The notes below the pieces were generated by a model, which worked only from the letters and a program-made list of their open reading frames with translations, was not told the DNA's origin and made no database searches. Source: Opisthocomus hoazin (lineage: Eukaryota > Chordata > Aves > Opisthocomiformes > Opisthocomidae). From it: 64,000 nt of DNA. The position numbers were made by a program, and so were the translations under genes. Location: assembly GCF_030867145.1 (NCBI RefSeq), contig NC_134440.1:5642001-5706000 (forward strand), written 5' to 3'. Of this stretch, positions 49,801-58,055 are shown one piece after another. Position 1 is the first letter of the stretch. Every line of letters starts with the position of its first letter.

Positions 49801-51771
49801 TGGGAACTTACAGCAGCTTCCTGTTGAAGAAAGAAAAATTTAAAGCAGCGTTGGCTGGCAAAGAAGTGCTGAAAAGTCTCTGAAGTGGTTGGCGTCTTCA
49901 GAAGCATCAGTCACGGGAATAACAATGCGCCTTTTTTTTCGCTGCAGAGGGGCACTCATCAAACCGTGGCTTTTCACTGAAATTAAGGAACAGAGACACT
50001 GGGATATCTCCTCCAGCGAGAGATTTGAAATCCTCAAAGACTTCACCAGCTATGGCCTTGAGCACTGGGGGTCGGATACTCAGGGAGTGGAGAAGACCAG
50101 GAAGTTCCTGCTGGAGTGGCTCTCGTTCCTGTGCAGGTACTTCTCCCTGGCCGAGAGGCTCTTCAGCGCAGCAGGCCTCTACCATTTGCACGACAGCACA
50201 CGCTGCCTTTACATTTCATTGCAGGTATATTCCGGTGGGCTTATTAGAACACCTACCTCAGAAAATTAACGAGCGGCCGCCTTACTACATGGGGAGAGAC
50301 TATCTGGAGACGCTGATGGCAAGCCAAAACGTGGACGATTGGATTAAAATAAGGTAATAAAGCACTGAGTTTCATTTAAATTGCTGAAAAGGGATGTTGC
50401 AGAGCCCCAGAAAGTCATGGTGCCTGCATGCATCCTCCACAGAGGGGGTGATGACTCTTTCCCAGCAGTTTAAGAGATTGTAAGAAAGCAGCAAGGATTA
50501 ACCCCTGTGGCCAGCAGAGCGAGGGAGGTGATTCTGCCCCTTTACTCCGCTCTCGTGAGACCCCCACCTGGAGTCCTGCGTCCAGCTCTGGAGCCCCCAA
50601 CATAAGAAGGACATGGATGTGTTGGAGCGGGGCCAGAGGAGGCCACAAAGATGATCTGAGGACTGGAGCACCTCTCCTGCGAGGACAGGCTGAGGGAGCT
50701 GGGGCTGTTCAGCCTGGAGAAGAGAAGGCTCTGGGGTGACCTCAGAGCAGCTGCCAGTGCCTGGAGGGGCCGACAGGAAGGATGGAGAGGGGCTTTTCAC
50801 AAGGGGGTGTAGTGATAGTGATGCTGTTTTTCAAGTGGAACCTTCCCACGTTAGGCTGCACAAAGCTTTGTAGCCTGTGGTCTTTGCAGTGCCATGTAAT
50901 AGACATTTATCGCCTTAAGAACTCAAAATTTTAAAGTAGTTTAGCTTTATTCATTAAAGCTCATTTTAAGGAGACGCTAACCAGGAGCAGGGTTCTCTGA
51001 GCACACTCCATTTCTGTGTTTGTGCTGTAGATTCGGGCTCTTGCTATGCAATTCTGTGCCCTGCTGGATGCTCCTCCTCTCTAACGTCTCTCATGGAAGC
51101 TTTTAGTGATGCTATATTGAACTGGCATCCAGGAAATCAGTTAAGCCGCCTTGACTCGAAAGAACATTACTCTGCACTGAAAATACAGTGCATGTTCCAA
51201 AGTGTGAAATAGTTCAGGTCTTAAGCTAGGATAAATCTGATCGCAATAGTACTGGCTTACATCATTTTAAGATCTGACCTTAATATTTTTTGGCACTAAT
51301 AGGGTTTTGGCTCTGCACAAGCACAGCGAGAGGTGGGGAGGAGCTTTGTGAAGGCTGGTGTTGATTTTAGGCATGTCACTGCCAGCGGTGAGGCTGGTAT
51401 TCAGGTCACCAAACTTCAGAACCCATTTTGCCATCGGTGACTCCCCAGCAAGAGGGGCATTGCCCTTGTCAGGAGGCTGCGTCCCTCCAGCACCACGGTT
51501 CAGGGTTCAAGCTCAGCACCAGAGATGGTTTTCTTTAAGGCTTGGTTTAATGCATCCGACTGCAGTCACCATCCGTGTAGAGGATGCCAGGGCCATCCAT
51601 GGGGCCATGCCATAGCTGGGTACCGGTGGCTCTGTCCTGCTGAACACAAACCTCTCCTTATTTGTTTTGGTTGTGATTTTGTTCTTCCTTTCTTCCAGTG
51701 AGCTCCTTCTGGGACCTGTACCTACCAGCTTCACCTTCTTGCCTAAACACAAGGCAAATTCCTACAGATAG
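43895..51771 (+). CDS. DUS3L: tRNA-dihydrouridine synthase 3-like, 13 coding exons
   Basis: DUS3L is an FMN enzyme that uses NADPH to reduce uridine to dihydrouridine in the tRNA variable loop (position 47 by family knowledge). The coding exons are 43895-43938, 44748-45078, 45783-46367, 47029-47070, 47169-47321, 47415-47531, 47909-47974, 48062-48172, 48916-49012, 49574-49649, 49948-50136, 50225-50353 and 51699-51771. They total 2,013 nt and keep one frame: 670 residues, close to the 650 of the human protein. In order: a charged N-terminus; two CCCH zinc fingers (C120-C131-C137-H141 and C158-C167-C173-H179); then a TIM-barrel Dus domain from about 327. The Dus domain shows LAPLTT (329-334), NVGCP with the catalytic acid C416, VKIRTG with K455, LHGRS (484-488) and GNGDI. 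The C-terminus includes the helical tRNA-binding part. All introns are GT-AG except intron 10 (GC-AG). No frameshift or lost key residue is seen. The start was chosen as the first ATG after the promoter that splices in phase to exon 2. Confidence 0.96.
43939..44747 (+). other. DUS3L: DUS3L intron 1, almost all minisatellite
   Basis: The donor is CCCG/GTGAGT and the acceptor CTCCGCAG. The 809-bp intron is almost wholly GC-rich tandem repeat (see the repeat entry), leaving about 50 bp of unique sequence at the left end and about 80 bp at the right. Phase 2. Confidence 0.9.
43995..44665. repeat. 31-bp GC-rich minisatellite, about 21 copies
   Basis: Units of about 31 bp each contain a form of GCCCCTCCATAGCCCCC. 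The CCTCCA core recurs near 44,009, 44,042, 44,072, 44,103, 44,135, 44,166, 44,200, 44,231, 44,262, 44,293 and on to about 44,632. Two unit types interleave: one with GGTACRTGCC, the other with GTCCCGTTCC or GTCCCATGC. In places this gives a roughly 62-bp higher-order period. It lies wholly within DUS3L intron 1 and is likely length-polymorphic. It produces long false glycine-rich frames on the minus strand. Confidence 0.92.
44748..45078 (+). CDS. DUS3L: DUS3L exon 2 with 21-bp in-frame repeat
   Basis: Encodes residues 15-125, the acidic/basic linker ahead of the zinc fingers. A 21-nt unit coding DEVEKKE is repeated in frame (44,830-44,850 and 44,851-44,871, with a 9-nt third start). A basic stretch near [14 protein letters not shown] resembles the conserved nuclear-localisation-like segment of DUS3L proteins. 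The exon ends phase 0 after VTQ, and the first Cys of zinc finger 1 (C120) is in this exon while the rest is in exon 3. Confidence 0.93.
45316..45530 (+). mobile_element. CR1 LINE 3' end in DUS3L intron 2
   Basis: Sense-strand CR1 3' terminus: GTGGTGAAACACTGGCCCAG, TTGCCCAGAGGAGCTGTGG, then AAGGTCCCTTCCAACCCAAA and the terminal CCATTCTATGATTC motif. It is 5'-truncated and in the same direction as DUS3L. Confidence 0.95.
45783..46367 (+). CDS. DUS3L: DUS3L exon 3, tandem CCCH zinc fingers
   Basis: Encodes residues 126-320. Finger 1 is C-x10-C-x5-C-x3-H (its first Cys is in exon 2). Finger 2 is C158-x8-C167-x5-C173-x5-H179. The fingers are family-typical RNA-binding elements that distinguish DUS3 from other Dus enzymes. 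The later part of the exon is a poorly conserved Ser/Pro/Glu-rich linker that ends in [15 protein letters not shown] before the donor GTGAGA. An inserted [13 protein letters not shown] stretch shows the linker drifts freely. Confidence 0.94.
46368..47028 (+). other. DUS3L: DUS3L intron 3, no feature seen
   Basis: The 661-bp intron has donor GTGAGA and acceptor TTTTCCAG. The DUS3L frame stays open for about 240 nt into it, so retention would add a long unrelated tail before a stop at 46,608. No transposon or RNA gene is recognised. Confidence 0.85.
48671..48812 (-). mobile_element. CR1 LINE 3' end in DUS3L intron 8
   Basis: Begins with a doubled ATCACAGA terminal repeat, then TCCAACCC, the GCCGAAGCAGGGTCACC block and the TATCTCCAGAGAAGGAGACT block. 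Part of the usual GGAAGGGACC segment is missing between the terminal repeats and TCCAACCC. Minus strand, opposite to DUS3L, and the same subfamily as the copies at 15,928 and 28,237. Confidence 0.93.
49013..49573 (+). other. DUS3L: DUS3L intron 9, no feature seen
   Basis: The 561-bp intron has donor GTAGGT and acceptor TTCTGGCCAG. No transposon, RNA gene or repeat is recognised. Confidence 0.85.
49650..49947 (+). other. DUS3L: DUS3L intron 10, GC-AG type
   Basis: The reading frame demands the junction GCAAG/GCAAGT at the 5' side and CGCTGCAG/AGG at the 3' side, joining the conserved MIARG segment. The donor dinucleotide is therefore GC, with otherwise perfect U1 complementarity (AAG/GCAAGT), as is typical of genuine GC-AG introns. 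A GT donor that kept the frame was not found nearby. Confidence 0.9.
50487..50818 (+). mobile_element. CR1 LINE fragment in DUS3L intron 12
   Basis: The + strand carries the end of the CR1 reverse-transcriptase region and the start of its 3' untranslated part: CGTGAGACCCCCACCTGGAG, CTGCGTCCAGCTCTGGAG, then GGGGCTGTTCAGCCTGGAGA and AGAGAAGGCTCTGGGGTGAC. The copy stops near GGGGTGTAGTGATAG and lacks the 3' terminus, so it is truncated at both ends. Confidence 0.93.
50819..51698 (+). other. DUS3L: Right part of DUS3L intron 12
   Basis: About 880 bp of intron with no recognised feature, ending in a good polypyrimidine tract and acceptor CTTTCTTCCAG at 51,688-51,698. Intron 12 is the longest of the gene (1,345 bp), mainly because of this stretch and the CR1 insertion. 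Confidence 0.85.
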
Positions 51772-51864
51772 GGCTGGTGAGGCCCCTTCCTACGGCATCG
51801 AGTCAAGACGAGGCAGTAGGACGGTGTGTGTTGAGCGGGGTTGCTCAGCTGCGCTCTGAAAGGA

Positions 51865-51870
51865 GATAAA
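51865..51870 (+). terminator. DUS3L: Non-canonical poly(A) signal candidate for DUS3L
   Basis: Between the DUS3L stop (51,771) and the provirus (52,020) there is no AATAAA or ATTAAA. The best candidate is GATAAA, a known weak variant, in the context GGAGATAAAGTTTTATG followed by T- and GT-rich sequence. If it fails, transcripts could run into the provirus, whose first AATAAA is at 52,354. Confidence 0.5.
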
Positions 51871-52013
51871 GTTTTATGTTTTTAGAAGTGTGGTTGTCTT
51901 CACGCCCCCAGCATCGGTCCCGGCCACAAGTTACGCAGCAGATGGCCTTGCGCAGTCTTGCAGCCAGAGGTGCCTCGCTAGCAGAGAGCAATCTGTTTAA
52001 TTAACAGGATACA

Positions 52014-52019
52014 AGCCAG
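52014..52019. repeat. Target-site duplication, left copy
   Basis: Six bases (AGCCAG) directly before the LTR correspond to GGCCAG directly after the 3' LTR (60,205-60,210), with one mismatch. A six-base duplication is typical of alpha- and betaretroviral integrases and marks both proviral ends. Confidence 0.75.
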
Positions 52020-52422
52020 TGTGGAGTCCTGGCTGGACGAGAGGGGACATAGTTTGGTGCGTTGAGCAACCCAGGTTCTGATCCGGGAGTGAGCCTTGGG
52101 AGCGGCTGACACGGAACCCTGCTGGGAAGGCAGAGCGACGAGCTCGGGACACTGGAGCAGGGGGAACATCACCGTTTCCTGCCACACTGTCACTTCCTTC
52201 CTGCCACGTTGTTGTTTCCTGCCACAGTACTGTTTTCACTTCGAGATGCAGCTCTGCACCAATCACAACGAGTTGCAGTAGTTTTGCCTATATGGGGTTT
52301 TAACCATTCAGATGCTGTAATAGTTTTGCTATATAAACCTTGTTTTGCTGACTAATAAAGGTGTACGATCATACTCATATTGGGGTCACATCGTTACAAC
52401 GGGTCCGTAACCCACGCCTACA
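52020..52422 (+). repeat. 5' LTR
   Basis: Begins TG and ends CA. U3 contains a triple direct repeat of YTTCCTGCCAC (52,174-52,185, 52,196-52,207 and 52,214-52,225; TTCC is an ETS-type core), a CCAAT box at 52,259 and a TATA box TATATAAA at 52,330-52,337. AATAAA is at 52,354-52,359. With a start about 25-30 bp after the TATA box, R begins at or just after AATAAA, so the 5' transcript would lack the signal or start on it while the 3' transcript includes it. This is the arrangement known from Rous sarcoma-type LTRs. Confidence 0.96.
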
Positions 52423-52424
52423 TT

Positions 52425-52440
52425 TGGTAGCAGAGGATGG
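52425..52440 (+). promoter_or_regulatory. Primer-binding site for initiator tRNA-Met
   Basis: Two bases after the LTR, TGGTAGCAGAGGATGG is the exact complement of the last 16 bases (CCA included) of vertebrate initiator tRNA-Met, and similarity then stops. Avian alpharetroviruses use tRNA-Trp, and betaretroviruses mostly tRNA-Lys. Initiator Met is better known as the primer of Ty and copia elements. Confidence 0.88.
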
Positions 52441-52633
52441 ACGGTTTCCCTGCAGGAGGCCCTCGGTCTGCGGTGAGCAGCTAGAGAGGAGGCGTGGGAG
52501 TAACGGCTGGGAGGGTCCTGCCTGGGTGCGAACGCGCAGGGCAGGTACGGACGGCCGACTCCCAGGGATTTTCGAGCCATACTGGGGCTGCCTGGCGCAG
52601 CTAAATTTTACCGTGGAGGCCGGGGTTGCAGGC
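52441..52633 (+). other. Proviral leader
   Basis: The leader between primer site and gag ATG presumably holds the packaging signal and the splice donor for env mRNA. Candidate donors are GCG/GTGAGC at about 52,473 and CAG/GTACGG at about 52,544; neither is proven. The gag frame is open back into the LTR but has no earlier in-frame ATG. Confidence 0.6.
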
Positions 52634-54661
52634 ATGGAGGTGGATGCTGCGGCAACGTTGCTCGTCGGTATTCTCTCTAAGAGAGGAATAGACACAACGG
52701 CAAAGCAACTCATGAAGTTGATTAAACTGGGGCAACGATGGGGTCACTTTGTGGACACCCCGCTACTGTTTTCTGTTTCGGAATGGCAAGACTTAGGAGA
52801 GACTATGTGGGAAAGGACAATAACCGTGGAGTACAAAGAGGAAAAGGAGATAAAAGCCGTCCGCGAGCTCTGGCGAACAGTATTACAGACCTTAAAAGCC
52901 ATGAAAGCTGAACGAGAGGTGGCGTGTGCTGCAGCTCGGATGCTAGCTCCGGAGCCCGGGAAAGATCACGCGCCTAAGCCTGGGACATTATCACGGGTTT
53001 TCGGGCTACCTGCCATTAGAGGGATGACTGGGATCACTTGTAACACCATTGCCGAGATTCAAGCGAGTGCAGAGTGCGGTTCCGGTCTCGGCGCAGACGG
53101 GGATGGCCCACCGGAAGTTGCTGCCAGAGACATCAACTCGAAATGCGAGCCGGACGCGGTAGTACGACCGCCCCCGGGGAACGGGGAGGAGTCGGGCGCG
53201 GAAGTGCGACTGTCTTCCGGAAGAGGGGAGGAGCGGCTCGTACCACCCCCAGAGGGGGAGGGAGAAGGGGCGCGGCTCACAACATCGGCCCCTCCTGGGG
53301 CACGGCCTGCAACATGGGCCCCTCCTCTCTATCCACCCCTGCCACATTCCAGCGAGGCGTCTCCACTCCCGACGCCCTCTGATGGCGGCCAGAATGAATT
53401 GCAAGGAAAAAAAGCGTGCAATCTTTTGCAGGCAGTTTTGCAGAGTCTTCGAGATATGAGCTTGCAGTTCCAGCATATGTCAATCGTTACCAGCCCCCCA
53501 CACCGGGAAAATGAGGCTTCCTCTCCGAGATGTTTAGCTGGGCCTCCAGCACCGGTCACACCTACCCGCTGGAGCAGTGTTATAAGAGATGCCATCCTAC
53601 AGGGACAGTGGGATGTTGCCACATCTATGGGAGGTACACAGACCTTAGCCTGTCCTGTGGTACAGGTTAATGGACAAAGTAAATGGGAACCACATGACTG
53701 GAAAATTTTGCAACAGGCCCGTAGCACCATAACACAATATGGGGTGAAGTCTGAGGCCACTCGACAAATTGTTACCTGGATTTACTCCGCTGACCTGATG
53801 TGTCCATATGACTGTCGAAGTTTAATGCAATTGTTACTCCCCCCTACTCAGTTCTTGTTGTGGGGAGCAGCGTGGACACAACAGGCTATAGATGAGTCAA
53901 TGTGACATCAGGACCAGCAAGATCCTTATCATGGAGTAACAGTGGACATACTTACCGGACAAGGAGTTTATGCTACCATGGAACGGCAATTGGCCTTCCC
54001 CGCCCATGTACTTCAGTTGTCAGCACGTCTTGCCCTGGAAGCTTTCTTGGCACTGCCTGGTTCATCCGTTCCATCTTTCGGAACTGTAGTGCAAGGAGCC
54101 ACTGAAACTTACAGCAACTTCATCGACCGGCTGTACAGTGCGTTAATGAATCATCCAGATTTAAATGACGAAAGCAAGCAGCAAATGTTTCATGTGCTAG
54201 CCTTTGACAATGCCAATAAGGCTACCAAACAGCTTCTGGCAGGTCTGCTGAGAGAGGCAGGAGTTGAAGACATGCTGTCCAGGGTCCAGAGGGCTGGAGA
54301 ACACAAGCAACAGGCAACGATCGCTGTTGCTGTGCAAGGCATGGTCAGAGAAGTTGTCCAACCACTTGCAGCTGCAGTGCAACAAAACAGTCCTCTGCAG
54401 GCGCAATTTTCAGTCCGCCGTATTTGCTATCGGTGTGGGGAAAAGGGGCACGTCAGACGTTGCTGCCGTAGCGCCGTCTGGTGTGACAAATGTCAAAAGG
54501 ATACCCATGCCACAAAAGTATGTCCGGGAAATGAGAGGAGGAGTGCGGACAGAGGCCGCGTGAGGAAACAAATCAATCCTCCGAGCGAAGCAAGAGTTTT
54601 TTACAACAGCCTCAAGCCGCAACCAGAGGTAGCTTGGGAATCGACTTGGCAACCACAATAG
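52634..54661 (+). pseudogene. gag: Retroviral gag with one in-frame stop
   Basis: Gag is the virion structural polyprotein. The first in-frame ATG (52,634) opens MEVD, so position 2 is not Gly and there is no myristoylation site, unlike typical betaretroviruses but like alpharetroviruses. Parts in order: a helical matrix region to about 52,960; a Gly/Pro/Arg-rich spacer with a PPLYPPLP late-domain motif near 53,325; capsid from about 53,560; the major homology region (QGATETYSNFIDRL) near 54,090-54,130; and two CCHC zinc knuckles at about 54,424-54,465 and 54,480-54,523. An in-frame TGA at 53,903-53,905 lies in the N-terminal half of capsid, so only a matrix and partial-capsid product of 423 residues is open. 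The frame resumes and ends at 54,661. The stop is a point change with no nearby indel. Confidence 0.93.
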
Positions 54662-55332
54662 ACGTTGTCCTTAACGACACGACCGTACATGAGATCCCTA
54701 GCAATGCGGTCGGGCCAAGGATTAATTCCAACGGCAGAATGAAAGGACTTTTAGTGGGACGTTCTTCTGCTGGCGTTAAGGGACTGCTAATTGTTCCTAA
54801 GGTTATTGATGCAAACTATGCAGACCAGATTCATATTATGGTCCATACTCTTTGTCCTCCTTTGTTTGTTCCAAAAGGCAGTAACATAGTGCAGGTTTTA
54901 GTGACAGGCAGCTCAATCGACCATTCTTTAGCAAAGACTTCTCGTGAAAACCAAAGTCTTGATTCCACAGACCCTGCAGTTTGTTTCACTACAAAGATGG
55001 ACCATCGCCCTAATATGCGCGTTGTGTTGAGTCAGAAAAATGCATCAGTACAAACCTATGCCATGCTAGACACCGGAGCAGACATCACGATCGTAAGTAC
55101 GGGTGTTTGGCCGGAGGAGTGGCCACTGAGTGTTCCCACAACGGCTATCGCAGGTGTGGGGGGACACTCCATTCCCATGATGAGCCAATACCCTGTACAA
55201 ATAGCTTTTCCTGAAGGACAGAAGGTCAGTCTAAAGGTCTATGTCATGCAGCTGCCCGAAACTCTTTCAGCCCTAATTGGCCGCGACGTTTTGAGTCAAA
55301 TTGGAGTTGTACTAACTACTACCCCTTTTTAG
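54535..55332 (+). CDS. pro: Retroviral pro: dUTPase-like plus aspartic protease
   Basis: This frame is -1 to gag and overlaps its end by 127 nt. The N-terminal half is dUTPase-like: GIDL (motif 1-like) near 54,640, GRSSAGVKG (motif 2) near 54,760 and VIDANY with the motif 3 Asp and Tyr near 54,805. Betaretroviruses carry dUTPase in this place; alpharetroviruses have none. The second half is the protease: LDTGAD with the catalytic Asp near 55,068-55,085, a GVGGHS flap near 55,156 and the conserved LIGRDVL near 55,277. No internal stop is present, and the frame closes with TAG at 55,330. It would be made only by frameshifting, so the product start is undefined. A T6 run at 54,597-54,602 is the likeliest slip region, but the canonical TTTTTTA heptamer is not in gag phase. 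Confidence 0.9.
   Translation, partial: EEECGQRPREETNQSSERSKSFLQQPQAATRGSLGIDLATTIDVVLNDTTVHEIPSNAVGPRINSNGRMKGLLVGRSSAGVKGLLIVPKVIDANYADQIHIMVHTLCPPLFVPKGSNIVQVLVTGSSIDHSLAKTSRENQSLDSTDPAVCFTTKMDHRPNMRVVLSQKNASVQTYAMLDTGADITIVSTGVWPEEWPLSVPTTAIAGVGGHSIPMMSQYPVQIAFPEGQKVSLKVYVMQLPETLSALIGRDVLSQIGVVLTTTPF
55323..55329 (+). promoter_or_regulatory. Candidate -1 frameshift site, pro to pol
   Basis: CCCTTTT fits X XXY YYZ in the pro frame and lies directly before the pro TAG. A one-base backward slip enters the open pol frame. A downstream pseudoknot could not be assessed by eye. Confidence 0.55.
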
Positions 55333-58055
55333 TTATGGGCACTGGCGAGCAGTCGCCCAACCCACAGCTAACCTGGCTTTCCAACGAACCCGTGTGGGTT
55401 GCCCAGTGGCCCATGACAGAAGAGCGACTGCAAATAACAAGGCAATTGGTAGCAGAACAACTTGCTGCAGGCCACATCAAGCCTTCAGTCAGCCCATGGA
55501 ATACCCTCATTTTTGTCATTCCGAAAAAGAGCGGCAAATGGCGCCTCTTGCACGACCTACGTAAGATTAATGAGCAGATGCAACCCATGGGAGCTGTACA
55601 ACCTGGAATGCCATCACCTGCTATGCTTCCGTCGGGTTGGCACGTGATCATTGTTGACCTAAAAGACTGTTTTTTCACTATACCTTTACATCCGCGAGAC
55701 ACTCAACGGTTTGCCTTTTCGATACCGGTAACCAACAAAGCAGCACCTTCAGAGCGATATGAGTGGGTTGTCTTGCCGCAAGGCATGAGAAACTCACCCA
55801 CGCTGTGTCAACTTTATGTGGCTTGGGCCTTAGCTCCACTCAGGGAGCAATGGCCGAATACCATCATTTATCATTATATGGATGACATCCTCTGCTGTCA
55901 ACAGGAAGCGTTCAATGACGATTCCTTGATGCAGCTGAGTACTGTTTTAGCCAGCAAGGGCCTTGTTATTGCCCCAGAAAAGGTACAGCGATCTACACCA
56001 TGGAAGTATTTGGGGTGGCGCATCTCTGACGCTAAGATCCGACCACAAAAGGTGGAGTTAGCGGCAAATTTGCGCACATTGACTGATGTACAGACTTTAC
56101 TTGGAGATATCCAGTGGGTGCACAATTGTGCTGGTATTTCCAATGCTGACATTGCACCATTGACATTATTACTACGTGGCTCACATCCCAGCACAGCAGT
56201 CACCCTATCACAGACGCAGCAAGCAGCTTTGCAGCACATCGTACAGAAGCTTCAAACAGCCTGGACTGCTAGGCGATTGCTAACCCTACCTGTTTCCTTG
56301 CTTATTTGTAACCCTGTAGAGTCACCGTATGCCCTTGTTTGTCAGTGGCAAAACAAGAAGGGGGAGACTCATTCCTGTACAGCATCGTTGAATAGTCCTG
56401 ACTTTGCCACTGACAAACCTATTAGGGGCGATGATCTATTTTACATACTAGAATGGGTGTTTTTAAGTGTGCAGCCGAAGACTAGTACACAGACACGATC
56501 AGAAGCTGTGGGAGAGCTAATCAGAAAGGGTAGGACGAGGATAGTGGAAATATCAGGGGAAGAGCCGCAGGACATCAGTATACCGGTCAAAGCAGCAGAT
56601 TTGGAATGGTGGTTGAGGCATGCTCTACCCATACAGGAAGCCCTGTTAGGCTATGATGGGAGGATACATTCCTGACAGCCGAAAGGGAGATTGTGGCAGT
56701 TCTTGAAGCGTAATCTATGGCTTGAGAAGTCCAGAGTTCAGGAGAAGCCGCTGGCCGAAGGAATCACAGTGTATACAGATGCAGGCAGGAGGCTGCGTAA
56801 GGCAGTTTGCGTTTGGCAAGAAGGGGGCCAGTGGTGTCATCATATGATACAAGGACAGGATGGAGATTCGCTACAAGTGTTAGAGCTGACTGCCGTAGTC
56901 TGGGCTTTAACTAATTGGTTAAATGAGCCTTTAAATGTTGTAACTGACTCCCTTTATGTAGCCGGGATAGTGCCTCGAATACCGGATGCCTTGCTTAGGG
57001 AGGCAGTCAATCCTAGATTAGGCAAGCTGTTTATCCAGTTGCGGACCGTACTGTCTCAACGGCCCGTACCTTGTTGTGTCATTCATGTGCGTAGCCACCA
57101 ATGGGATCTGGGACTAGGGCACGGCAATCAGATTGCTGACAACTTAGTCAGTCCCATGTGCCCTATGCCTCCAGTAGACAAGTTTCAGCAGGCCAGACAG
57201 AGTCATGAGAATTTTCACCAAAATGCAAGAGGTCTGTGAAGGCAATTTGGACTGACAGAGAATGAGGCTCGTTATATTGTTCGGGCCTGTCCTAAGTGCG
57301 GAAACCAAGGACCAGGTATACGCCAAGGGGTCAATCCAAAAGGGCTACAGGCACTTGCGCTGTGGCAGATGGACGTCACGCACTTCTCTGAATTTGGGCG
57401 GCTGAAGTACATGCATGTCACAATAGACACCTTTTCAAAAATGATATGGGCCACTGCTTTACCTGGGGAGAAAGCGCAACATGTTTGTAAACATCTGCTT
57501 TTGTGTTTTGCAGTACTGGGGGTCCCTGAAGAAATTAAGACCAATAATGGACCTGCCTATGTCAGTCAGAAGCTGAGATCATTCTTGCTGACGTGGGGAA
57601 TTAAGCACACCACGGGAACTGCGCATTCTCCGACAGGGCAAAGCCTCATAGAGCGCACTCATCGTGTGCTGAAAGACTACCTAGATAAACAGCGAGGAGT
57701 TGAAACAGAAGCGCAATCAAGGTTGCATCGAGTTCTTTTTACTTTAAACTATTTGTGCCTTATGGGTGATCAGGAGGCACCGCCTGTTGTGGTGCATCAC
57801 CAGAATTTAAAATTCAATAGTGCAATGACTTTACCACGGTTTAAAGTGATTTATAGAGACCTGACTACTGGAGAATGGGCTGGACCTGTACCAGTGATAT
57901 TTAACGGTCGAGGTTATATGTGTGTTTCCACAGATCGCGGTCCAGTCTGGGTGCCTAGCCGAGCCATGAAGCCTGCTTTGAGTCAGCAAGACCAGTTAGC
58001 CGAGGAGCAACAAGCAGACTCTCACGAGCAGAGCAATCAAGTAGAAGTAACCTGA
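55329..58055 (+). pseudogene. pol: Retroviral pol (RT, RNase H, integrase) with two in-frame stops and an altered integrase triad
   Basis: The frame is -1 to pro. The reverse transcriptase is betaretrovirus-like: WPMTEERL, VSPWNTLIFVIPKKSGKWR, DLKDCFFTIPL, LPQGM and a YMDD active site near 55,874-55,890. An in-frame TGA at 56,673-56,675 cuts between the connection domain and RNase H. RNase H keeps its acidic residues (YTDAG near 56,773, the Glu of LELTAV near 56,880, TDSLYV near 56,943, and the Asp of NQIAD near 57,128). A second TGA at 57,237-57,239 splits the integrase HHCC zinc domain, whose His pair is before it and CPKC pair near 57,291 after it. In the catalytic core the first Asp (57,372) and the Glu (57,651) are present, but the second Asp position (57,543-57,545) is Asn. 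Spacing to Glu is the normal 35 residues. This integrase would be expected to be inactive even without the stops. Confidence 0.93.

Noticed and set aside
52361..52633. Gag starting inside the 5' LTR
   Set aside because: The frame is open there but lacks an ATG before 52,634 and would include R, U5 and the primer site.
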